Source of the DNA: an uncultured Treponema sp.
GTDB lineage: Bacteria; Spirochaetota; Spirochaetia; Treponematales; Treponemataceae
Assembly (NCBI GenBank): GCA_947167745.1
Contig: CAMVJE010000006.1
Span: 4,105-68,104 of the forward strand
Direction of reading: 5' to 3'
DNA length: 64,000 nucleotides
Below the pieces are notes generated by a model, which was not told the DNA's origin, did no database searches, and saw nothing but the letters and a program-made list of their open reading frames with translations. Positions within the stretch are counted from its first letter, which is position 1. Each line of letters begins with the position of its first letter. Position numbers and translations under genes: made by a program. Positions 25,896 to 33,165 of this stretch are shown here, one piece after another.

Positions 25896-26503
25896 ATTGT
25901 GCTCTCCTTAAAAACACTGTCTCTTTCCGTGATTTCCCGAATTGCCCGGCATGGATTCCCCATGGCGAGTGTATTGGGCGGAATATCTCTTGTTACTACG
26001 CTTCCTGCCCCGATGACTGAGCCTTCACCAATCGTAACGCCACCACAGATTGTCACATTGCCGGCAATCCAGCAGTTTGAGCCGATTGAGATAGGCTTTG
26101 CGTATTCTTTATCGGTGATAACGCCGTCTTTTCTCTCGAACTGGTTGCGTTCCTGCCAGCGTAGAGGATGGACTGGTGTTAAAATCGAAACATTGGGGCC
26201 AAAAAACACATTGTCTCCGATGGTGACCTGTGCGCAGTCCACGCAGGTGAAATTGAAATTTGCGTAACAGTTTTCGCCAAATCTGGTGAAAAATCCATAG
26301 TCAAATTGAACTGGCCCTTGCAAAGTCAGATTTTGACCATGGTTGGGAACCAGCTCCCCGATTATTTTCAGGCGATTTTCGTCTGTCTCATCGAGCGTAT
26401 TGTAGACTCTGCTCAGCCGATGAGCTTTTTGTCGGAGTGAAATCAATTCATCCACATTTGGGTCGTACAATTCGCCAGTAAGCATTTTTTCTTTTTCTGT
26501 CAT
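25892..26503 (-). CDS. Sugar O-acetyltransferase, left-handed beta-helix (LacA/Maa type)
   Basis: 203 residues. An N-terminal helical domain (MAC type, 1-60) is followed by hexapeptide repeats (for example IGSNCWIAGNVTICGGVTIG near 145-165) ending in the family GMGNPCRAIR-like segment (AMGNPCRAIRE). It transfers acetyl from acetyl-CoA to a sugar such as maltose or galactoside. Its place inside a redox operon is unexpected. It overlaps trxB by 4 bp and follows the peroxidase gene by 17 bp. Confidence 0.88.
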   Translation of the reverse strand: MTEKEKMLTGELYDPNVDELISLRQKAHRLSRVYNTLDETDENRLKIIGELVPNHGQNLTLQGPVQFDYGFFTRFGENCYANFNFTCVDCAQVTIGDNVFFGPNVSILTPVHPLRWQERNQFERKDGVITDKEYAKPISIGSNCWIAGNVTICGGVTIGEGSVIGAGSVVTRDIPPNTLAMGNPCRAIREITERDSVFKESTI

Positions 26504-26520
26504 AAATCTGTGGATATATC

Positions 26521-27060
26521 CTACAGCAATGATGCGATTTTGTCGTCGATTTTCTTTGGTTCAACCGTTGATTCAAAACGCTCAACGACATTTCCTTCGC
26601 GGTCTACGAGGAACTTCGTGAAATTCCATTTGATGTTGGCATTGTTTTTGAAGTCAGGGTCAATCTTTCCCACGACAGCGTTCATGAGCGCTCCTTTGAC
26701 TCCGGTAAAACCTGCAAATCCCTTCTGGCTCTTAAGGAATGTGTAGAGAGGGATTTCGTTCTCGCCGTTGACCTCGATTTTCTTGAAATTGTCAAAGCTG
26801 GTCTTGTATTTCATCTGGCAGAACTCGTGGATTTCATCGTCGTCGCCCGGTGCCTGATGACCGAACTGGTCGCAGGGAAAGTCGAGGATTTCCAGCCCCT
26901 TTTCGTGATATTTCTGATAAAGTTCTTCAAGTCCTTTGTACTGGGGGGTAAAGCCGCAGCCTGTAGCCGTGTTGACGATGAGCAGAACCTTGCCCTTGAA
27001 TGATTCCATTGAAACTTCGTTACCTTTTCTGTCCAAAACCTTGTAATCGTAAATTGCCAT
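26521..27060 (-). CDS. Glutathione peroxidase-like thiol peroxidase
   Basis: 179 residues, full length. The peroxidatic Cys is C35 in NTATGCGFTPQY, encoded by TGC, so it is the cysteine and not the selenocysteine form. The other active-site positions are seen as FPCDQFGHQ (62-69) and WNFTKF (145-150). Most bacterial members take electrons from thioredoxin and not glutathione; trxB in the same operon fits that. It is the first gene of the operon, under a promoter covered by a palindrome. Confidence 0.93.
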   Translation of the reverse strand: MAIYDYKVLDRKGNEVSMESFKGKVLLIVNTATGCGFTPQYKGLEELYQKYHEKGLEILDFPCDQFGHQAPGDDDEIHEFCQMKYKTSFDNFKKIEVNGENEIPLYTFLKSQKGFAGFTGVKGALMNAVVGKIDPDFKNNANIKWNFTKFLVDREGNVVERFESTVEPKKIDDKIASLL

Positions 27061-27101
27061 AATGTTCTCCTTGCGGCTGCCCGCTATTAAATCCAGTGAT
27101 A

Positions 27102-27121
27102 TTAAGTTGCATACAACTTAA
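27102..27121. promoter_or_regulatory. Operator 1 of the redox operon
   Basis: A perfect inverted repeat, TTAAGTTG-cata-CAACTTAA. It lies just downstream of the expected transcription start (about 27123, minus strand). Size and symmetry fit a MarR/OhrR dimer site. The same half-site recurs 29 bp away in operator 2. Confidence 0.75.
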
Positions 27122-27129
27122 CTGTATAA

Positions 27130-27158
27130 AATATATTGTATTCAACTTAATTTGTCAA
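27130..27158 (-). promoter_or_regulatory. Promoter of the redox operon, with operator 2 in the spacer
   Basis: On the minus strand TTGACA (27153-27158) and TATATT (27130-27135) are exactly 17 bp apart. The right half CAACTTAA (27143-27150) and a weaker left half (27131-27138, 5 of 8 matches) form a second operator across the spacer and the -10 box. A bound repressor would block RNA polymerase. Confidence 0.75.
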
Positions 27159-27183
27159 TGGAAATTCTTTTTTTTAACGGAAT

Positions 27184-29421
27184 TTACATTCTTTTTGAAG
27201 AAGAACTGTTGTACGCGCTAAGGGTAATGGCTGTACTACCTGCTGTTCCACCGTCAGAAACTAAAGCATCGAAATATGAAGTTCCGCCAGCTATAGCTCC
27301 TGAAGTCAAACTTGGAGTTGAAGAGGCAGATACAATCAGGCCGCTTCCATATCCGCTTGTGCTTGCTGGTGTTTTGAATGTGTAAGTTCTCTCTCCAACT
27401 GTAAGGCCATAAATTGTGTTTGCTGACCAGCTTGAAGATGAATAGCAGGCCTGACTGAGTGAAGAACCGTCTTCAATCGGTCCGAGTGCAATGACTATGC
27501 CTCCGCTAATATACACTTTGTAACCGCCTTCGGTGTTTGCATCAAGAGATTTTTCTGGTGTTGAAGAGCCGATTGCATAGACAAGTCCGCCTTCAATGTA
27601 GAGATTGCCGTTTGTGTCCAGTCCGTCGTTGTTTGGAGCGTAAGCGCAGACATAGCCACCACTGATAGTGAAATGAGAACTTGCATTTATACCGTCATCA
27701 GATGCACTGTAGCCGTATACTTCGCCACCGGAAATCGTAATCGTGCTTTTTGATTCAATGGCTTCGTGGTTGCTGCTGCTTGCATATAATTTTCCGCCGC
27801 TTACAGAGATTGAGCCAGTTATTTTAACGCCCTTTGCTGATGCGCTTGCTGAGCTTGATGAAGAAGAGCTGCCAGGCCACATACTTCCATTGGAAGAGCT
27901 GGAAGAGCCAAGGTTTGAGCCACTGACTTTTACATTTACTGAACCGGCTGATTGAGTGTAAGTGCCGTCCGCTTTTATGCCCTTGCCACCGTTTCCACTG
28001 TTAGTGCCAGTGATTGTACCGCCTGTGATTACAATGTTTCCGTCTGCTTTAAGACATGAAGGAGCCGTATAGTCGCCTTCGCTGGAATCATAAACACCAT
28101 TTGCTGATGTGGTGATAGTGAGGCTTCCTCCTGAAATCTCAATGTTGCCGTCGGAATTGACTCCGCTCCAGGGTGCTGTGATTATTGTAGTTCCGCCTGA
28201 AATTGTGATTGAATCGCCGTCGATTCCCTGAGGTGAGAAAGAGACTGTTTCACTTGTGCTTACGCCGTCAGCATCATAATAACTTGCAGAAGTGTCCAGA
28301 AGTTTTGAGGCAGGGCTTTTTACGCTGATTGTATTTGTTCCGCCTGAGATTATTACGACAGGTGATGTGATTCCCTTGCCATAGTTTGTTTCAAAATTAA
28401 GATTTCCGCCGCTGATGTTTACAAAACTATTTGAATAAGTTTCATCGTCTGTATTAATTCCGTGGGCCTTGTGGTTTGCTGAGGAAGATACAAGTCCTGT
28501 TCCGCTAAAGTCGATTGAACCTCCCTTTACATAAACTCCGCAATCACCATAGAGTCCTGATTTTCCGCTGGAAATGAGTGTGTAGTCGCCACTTTCGATT
28601 GTAAGGATTGACTTTGAAGCAATACAGTTTTTGTAACTCTGAGTAATTTTGAGCGAGCCGTTTCCACTGATTGTCATGTCACCTTTTGCATAAAGAGTGC
28701 CTTTTGAGTCTGAGCCGTTGTTTTCGACACTGTTTGAAAGTGTACAGTTGGCTGTTTCGCCGTCTTCATCTGTGTAAGTTGAGCCGCTTGTTTCAGAATA
28801 TTCTTCGCCGTAGCCTGTAGCGAATTTTCTGCCGTCAGTGAGAATATTCTCTGTTCCGTCTGACAAGAATACTGAAACTGCTCCTTTTTTTGTCATTGCT
28901 ATACAGGGAAAGTTTGATGAAGTAATTGAAACGCCGTTTAGGTAAAGACCTGTTTCATATTTTTTTGCAGTCTGAATATTTACGCCGCCACTTGTCATCG
29001 TGCCGGAAAGATATACAGCAGTCTTTTTTTTGACATCCGAAAGGTCGATTCTGATAAGACCGGTACTGCTGCCATTGTAGATTGTGAAGTATACCTTATC
29101 GCCAGTGTCTAGCACGGATTCAGCTTCTGAGGAAGATGCGGCAGTTTTAATGTTTTCCCATGTGCTTCCGTCTGCGCTATATTTTCCTGAAACATCAATA
29201 TAAATTGCCTGTTCAGAAGTATAATTTGCGCCACTGGACGATGAAATTTCAGTTGATATAGGAACTGTTGAATTTTCCGAATTATCCGTGTTTGCAGAAG
29301 TTCCTGAACTTACTGAAGCTGTTGAATTTGCTGCTGAAAGTCCGGAATCATCATTGACTACACAAGCCGTCATACAGGTGACAGAAAGCATAACTGACAG
29401 AATATTTTTCACAATTTTCAT
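27184..29421 (-). CDS. Large carbohydrate-binding-domain lipoprotein (DUF4353-like)
   Basis: About 745 residues. A lipoprotein signal ends in MTAC, followed by a Ser/Thr-rich stretch (about 20-70) and a long parallel beta-helix made of many ISGG-containing turns. It resembles carbohydrate-binding (DUF4353) surface proteins of gut bacteria. Ser-rich linkers occur near residues 495-520. The ATG at 29421 is chosen because AGAGGTG lies 8 nt upstream; an in-frame codon seven residues earlier has no RBS and weakens the signal. It is probably surface-exposed and may bind plant polysaccharide; this is inference. Confidence 0.8.
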   Translation of the reverse strand: MKIVKNILSVMLSVTCMTACVVNDDSGLSAANSTASVSSGTSANTDNSENSTVPISTEISSSSGANYTSEQAIYIDVSGKYSADGSTWENIKTAASSSEAESVLDTGDKVYFTIYNGSSTGLIRIDLSDVKKKTAVYLSGTMTSGGVNIQTAKKYETGLYLNGVSITSSNFPCIAMTKKGAVSVFLSDGTENILTDGRKFATGYGEEYSETSGSTYTDEDGETANCTLSNSVENNGSDSKGTLYAKGDMTISGNGSLKITQSYKNCIASKSILTIESGDYTLISSGKSGLYGDCGVYVKGGSIDFSGTGLVSSSANHKAHGINTDDETYSNSFVNISGGNLNFETNYGKGITSPVVIISGGTNTISVKSPASKLLDTSASYYDADGVSTSETVSFSPQGIDGDSITISGGTTIITAPWSGVNSDGNIEISGGSLTITTSANGVYDSSEGDYTAPSCLKADGNIVITGGTITGTNSGNGGKGIKADGTYTQSAGSVNVKVSGSNLGSSSSSNGSMWPGSSSSSSSASASAKGVKITGSISVSGGKLYASSSNHEAIESKSTITISGGEVYGYSASDDGINASSHFTISGGYVCAYAPNNDGLDTNGNLYIEGGLVYAIGSSTPEKSLDANTEGGYKVYISGGIVIALGPIEDGSSLSQACYSSSSWSANTIYGLTVGERTYTFKTPASTSGYGSGLIVSASSTPSLTSGAIAGGTSYFDALVSDGGTAGSTAITLSAYNSSSSKRM

Positions 29422-29556
29422 GGATGCACCTCTTAGAAGCAATCATAGATTAGATTCCATTTTTTTTCGTTTAAAAATTCTGATTCTAAATAAGTTCTTA
29501 GCTTTCTCTTAACTCTCTATAATCTTTGCATTAATGAAGTTCGGACATGGTTCTGT

Positions 29557-29589
29557 AAAAAAAAGGCTGACCGGAAATATCGGCCAGCC
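29557..29589 (-). terminator. Rho-independent terminator after the DUF805 gene
   Basis: On the minus strand GGCTGGCCGA and TCCGGTCAGCC pair with one bulged position around an ATATT loop, followed by eight T (29557-29564). It ends the chemoreceptor-DUF805 unit just after the DUF805 stop. Confidence 0.85.
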
Positions 29590-29598
29590 CAAGATTTA

Positions 29599-30006
29599 TT
29601 AGTTTGCGCTTGATTCTTCGTTAGCAGGAGCAGGAGTGTCAGCGTTAGAGCTTGCTGGCTCACCCCATTCATTTGCGGGAACTGAAGCTGTCAGAGTGAA
29701 TACAAGAGTGACAATCAAGCCAACAATTGGAACAAGATTAATCAAAATCCACCAGCCAGAGTGACCTGCATCGTGCAAACGGCGGATTGAAAGACCGAGG
29801 CTTGGAAGCAAAGTTCCGAGGCTCCACAAAAGCGATAGAAAACTCAAGCCTGTAGCTACAGTAATTGGATAGAGTACGAGAGAAACCAAAACATTGAAAA
29901 GAACAATCCACCAATACTCGCTGCGTGTTGAGCGACCTCCGAAATTGACATAGTTCGAGAAGAAGAGTTTTACTGCTTCACCGAAACCGACATACTTTGG
30001 ACTCAT
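29599..30006 (-). CDS. DUF805 family membrane protein
   Basis: 135 residues with four membrane helices. The family signatures GRSTRSEYWW (near 24) and IRRLHDAGHSGWW (near 74-86) are present. Function is unknown. It follows the chemoreceptor gene by 25 bp, has a strong AGGAGG RBS and is closed by a terminator. The C-terminal tail is Pro/Ala/Glu-rich. Confidence 0.88.
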   Translation of the reverse strand: MSPKYVGFGEAVKLFFSNYVNFGGRSTRSEYWWIVLFNVLVSLVLYPITVATGLSFLSLLWSLGTLLPSLGLSIRRLHDAGHSGWWILINLVPIVGLIVTLVFTLTASVPANEWGEPASSNADTPAPANEESSAN

Positions 30007-30031
30007 ATATGAATCCCTCCTTTAAATATTT

Positions 30032-32134
30032 TTAGACTTTGAATAAGTCTATTTGACCACCAATCTTGTCGATTGCGCCCTGAACCTGCCCTGAAATATC
30101 AGCCAGAGCTGAACCTGTTTCATTGATTTTTCGTGCGCCGGTTGACATTTCATCCATGCTGTCCTTCATTTCGAGGGTAGCTGACTGCAAATGCTGTACT
30201 TCCTGAAGAATCAACTTGTTTCCATTTGACATTTCAACTGATGCTGCACGGACTTCCTGAGTGCTGTCATTCATTGTTTTAAGGGCACTGGTAATCTGCA
30301 TTGAACCCTGATTCTGCTCTTCCATTGCAGCCTTAATCTGCATGACGAGCTGGTCAGTTTCCTGAATTTTCTGAGATACAACACCGAATGAGCGGCTTGA
30401 TTCATTTGATGCGGCAACGACTTCACCAATCTGTTCTTTGATTTTGTTAAGTTGTTCGCCGATTGTCTTTGACTGTGCCGAAGAAGTTTCTGAAAGCTTA
30501 CGGATTTCATCTGCAACGACAGCAAAGCCCTTTCCTGCCTCGCCAGCGTGAGCCGCCTCAATTGCCGCATTCATAGCAAGCAAGTTTGTCTGCTCAGCGA
30601 TGCTTGAAATTGCAGTGTTTGCATCCTGAAGCATTTCGCTCTGTGTTTCAATTTGCTGTATTCGCTCATTTACGTCGTTCTGCATTTTGAAGCCCATGTT
30701 TGCGTTTGATTCAAGTTCCTCAAAAGAAGATGCCATTTTTTCGACTGAGTTATTGACTGAAGTGATGTTACCAATCATCTCTTCGACTGCGGCAGAAGCC
30801 TGTGTGACGCCAGACGACTGATTCTCAATCATCTGATTAAGTGAATCGATGTTTGCTGAAATCTCATCAACTGCGCCCGCCGTCTGCTGGACGCTCTGGT
30901 TTTGGGTGTTAATTTGGTGAGAAATGCTGTCGATGTTTGTGATGATATGACTGATTGCATTTGCTGTATCTTGAGTGCTTGCCGTCATATTCTGGCCGGA
31001 AATACTGAGTTCTTCCTTAGATTTTTTTGTTTCGCCGATAATCTGCTGCAATTTGTCGCAGAAAGCGTTGAAGTTGATAACCAAATCACCGATTTCGTCG
31101 AGAACTCGCAGGGTGACGCGTTTTGTTAAATCTGCCTCGCCTGTTGCCATTTCACGAAGCTGTTTTGTAACATTTTCGATTCGCCACATGAGCCAGTGAA
31201 TGAAGCGGAAACTTATAAGCATGAGAATCAGGGCCAGAACAATTGCAACAGGTACAACAAATTTGATGGTCGTGTATTTAACTGCATTAATCTGCTCGAG
31301 TGATTTTGCTATGAAAAGCATACCCGTGATTTTGTCGTCATCATTTTTGAGCGGAGCATAGACCGAGAAATATTTTTTCCCCTGAATTGTATTTTCACCC
31401 GTGTAGGTCTGCCCATTATTGAGAACTTGATCAAGAATAGTTGTATTTGCCAGCGTTGTTCCTACGACACCCGGCAATGAAGAGTCAATTCGGGTATCGC
31501 CTGAGAAAATCGTACATTCAACGGCATATGCTGTTTTCATAAGATTGATAAAATCACCGTCAGTGAAGTCGTATGCGAAAACTGTTGTTCCGATTGTTCT
31601 GCCATTTTTTTTGAGCGGATAAGCGTAAACCTGGCAGAAGTTTGAATTGTATGTTTCGTAACCGTAACCGGCTGTTCCCTTTAAAGCCTGAGAAACGGCA
31701 TGAACTGAAGAAATATTCTGGCCTTCAGAAGGGCCATTTTCGCCGCTTGCAAGAATATGTCCGTCGCTGTCAGTAAAGGCGATGTAAGCATAATCCAATT
31801 CGCCGTTATAATAATTTATGACTGACTTTAATTTATTGATATCATTTTCGGAAACAGCATCGATAACATCTTCGCGGTCAGCTGTTGTTGAGGCATAACC
31901 TTTTAAAGTGAGCAGCCAGTCGAGCATAACTCGCATTGCACCGTCTGCTGAGAAAACGAGCTGTTTTTCTGTTGCCTGAATTTGATTGCGGCTAAAAACT
32001 GTAAGACTGAGTGTTGTAACAATAACACTACTCACAACGATTACTGCGCCAATTAATGCAATAAGTTTTGTCTGGATTTGTATGTCTCGTGCGTTAGGAT
32101 TTACAGGTTTGTTGTTTACAATTTTTCCAGCCAT
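30032..32134 (-). CDS. Methyl-accepting chemotaxis protein
   Basis: 700 residues. An N-terminal membrane helix (about 26-50), a periplasmic Cache-type sensor (about 55-285), a second membrane helix (about 290-312), HAMP (about 315-370) and a long cytoplasmic signalling region are visible. The hairpin tip reads EAAHAGEAGKGFAVVADEI near residue 535. It should bind a small ligand outside and control CheA and flagellar direction. AGAGG precedes the ATG. Confidence 0.93.
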   Translation of the reverse strand: MAGKIVNNKPVNPNARDIQIQTKLIALIGAVIVVSSVIVTTLSLTVFSRNQIQATEKQLVFSADGAMRVMLDWLLTLKGYASTTADREDVIDAVSENDINKLKSVINYYNGELDYAYIAFTDSDGHILASGENGPSEGQNISSVHAVSQALKGTAGYGYETYNSNFCQVYAYPLKKNGRTIGTTVFAYDFTDGDFINLMKTAYAVECTIFSGDTRIDSSLPGVVGTTLANTTILDQVLNNGQTYTGENTIQGKKYFSVYAPLKNDDDKITGMLFIAKSLEQINAVKYTTIKFVVPVAIVLALILMLISFRFIHWLMWRIENVTKQLREMATGEADLTKRVTLRVLDEIGDLVINFNAFCDKLQQIIGETKKSKEELSISGQNMTASTQDTANAISHIITNIDSISHQINTQNQSVQQTAGAVDEISANIDSLNQMIENQSSGVTQASAAVEEMIGNITSVNNSVEKMASSFEELESNANMGFKMQNDVNERIQQIETQSEMLQDANTAISSIAEQTNLLAMNAAIEAAHAGEAGKGFAVVADEIRKLSETSSAQSKTIGEQLNKIKEQIGEVVAASNESSRSFGVVSQKIQETDQLVMQIKAAMEEQNQGSMQITSALKTMNDSTQEVRAASVEMSNGNKLILQEVQHLQSATLEMKDSMDEMSTGARKINETGSALADISGQVQGAIDKIGGQIDLFKV

Positions 32135-32212
32135 AAGTACCTCTATTTTTGAATCTAAATTTCAATATATTTTAATTATCGGTGAGATTGAATTATTTGT
32201 AAATAGGGAAAA

Positions 32213-32245
32213 AAGGGGAAAAAAAGAGGGGGAAGTCTCCCCCTC
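32213..32245 (-). terminator. Terminator of adk, formed by the end of a repeat element
   Basis: On the minus strand GAGGGGGA (mate TCCCCCTC) forms an 8-bp stem with a 4-nt loop (32226-32245), followed by seven T. It lies at the far end of the repeat element after adk and would terminate adk transcription. A similar G5/C5 hairpin occurs in the folE2 insertion (39379-39398) without a T-run. Confidence 0.7.
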
Positions 32246-32430
32246 GCTCCAATACCTCTCACTTCGCAGGAGAAGTCTGAGCAAGCTCCGCCTTCTCCGC
32301 TCCGTTCGGGTATTTGCGCTACCCTCTCTGCGGGGTAGGGAGTCGGTCGCCGGCAGGCGAACAAACTCGTGAGACGAGTTTGTAGACGAGTCTCGGTGAA
32401 GGCTGTGCCTGAACCGCAACCCCGCAACGC
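32226..32430 (-). repeat. Intergenic family 1 palindromic repeat element
   Basis: The 302 bp between adk and the chemoreceptor gene are mostly this element. On the minus strand it has the conserved box GCGGTTCAGGCACAGCCTTC continuing to ACCGAGACTCG (ending near 32385), then a perfect 9-bp hairpin (32361-32369 with 32375-32383, 5-nt loop), a second GC hairpin, and TCCCTAC. The same modules occur in folE2 and murE. The remainder holds further short palindromes and the adk terminator hairpin. No protein-coding gene is supported here. Confidence 0.85.
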
Positions 32431-32436
32431 CCCCGT

Positions 32437-33069
32437 TTAGTTCTTCGGGAACTTTGATTTGAATTCGGCGAGCACTTTTTCTGGTGCTGGTTTTGCGTCT
32501 ACATCAACGAGGTTGCCCTTGTTTTTGTAGAAGTCGATGAGCGGAGCTGTTGACTCACGGTAAACTTCGAGACGATGTTTGATTGACTCTGGTTTGTCGT
32601 CGTCGCGTGTGTAAAGCTCGCCGCCACATTTGTCGCATTTGCCTTCTACCTTTGGCTTGTTGTTTACGACATGGTACATCTGGCCGCAGTCTTTGCAGCA
32701 GATTCGTCCGCCAAGTCGCTCTACAACGGCATTGTCTTCGATGTCGAAATTAACGGCAGCGTCGATTTTTGCAAATCCTTCGAGAGCCTCAGCCTGAGGA
32801 ATTGTGCGGGGGAAGCCGTCGAGAATGTAACCATTCTTTGTGTCGTCTTTTGAAAGGCGGTCTTTTACGAGACCGATTGTGATTTCATCGCTGACCAGGC
32901 CGCCGGCATCGATAATAGCCTTTGCTTTTTTGCCAAGCTCAGTGCCGTTCTTGATGTTCTCACGGAAAATGTCTCCGGTAGAGATGTGTGGAATTCCATA
33001 AGCCTGTGCGACTTCTTTTGCGAGAGTGCCTTTGCCAGCTCCCGGTGGTCCCAAGAAAATAAAGTTCAT
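32437..33069 (-). CDS. adk: Adenylate kinase, zinc-type
   Basis: 210 residues. The P-loop GPPGAGKGT (7-15) and the AMP-binding DGFPRT are present, and the LID domain has four cysteines (CCKDC and CDKCGG) that fit a structural zinc site. It converts AMP and ATP to two ADP. The ATG at 33069 is chosen because AGGAG lies 7 nt before it; a start seven residues earlier is in frame but has no RBS. The 3' side carries a repeat element. Confidence 0.95.
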   Translation of the reverse strand: MNFIFLGPPGAGKGTLAKEVAQAYGIPHISTGDIFRENIKNGTELGKKAKAIIDAGGLVSDEITIGLVKDRLSKDDTKNGYILDGFPRTIPQAEALEGFAKIDAAVNFDIEDNAVVERLGGRICCKDCGQMYHVVNNKPKVEGKCDKCGGELYTRDDDKPESIKHRLEVYRESTAPLIDFYKNKGNLVDVDAKPAPEKVLAEFKSKFPKN

Positions 33070-33165
33070 TTTTTGCTCCTGAATCGTCATTATCGGACTT
33101 GCCCGACAAGTTACTTTATCATAAAAACAGGGATTGGGAAACAGAGAAACCTTAATTTTCCATTT

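Noticed and set aside
25401..26267. 288-codon open frame on the plus strand
   Set aside because: It is antisense to trxB and the acetyltransferase, both clearly recognised; the product shows no family features.
26521..27060. Selenocysteine glutathione peroxidase
   Set aside because: The active-site codon is TGC for cysteine and no in-frame TGA is present.
32162..32427. Open frames of 83-85 codons between adk and the chemoreceptor gene
   Set aside because: They are translations of the repeat element and share GSGTAFTETR with folE2 for that reason; no RBS supports them.
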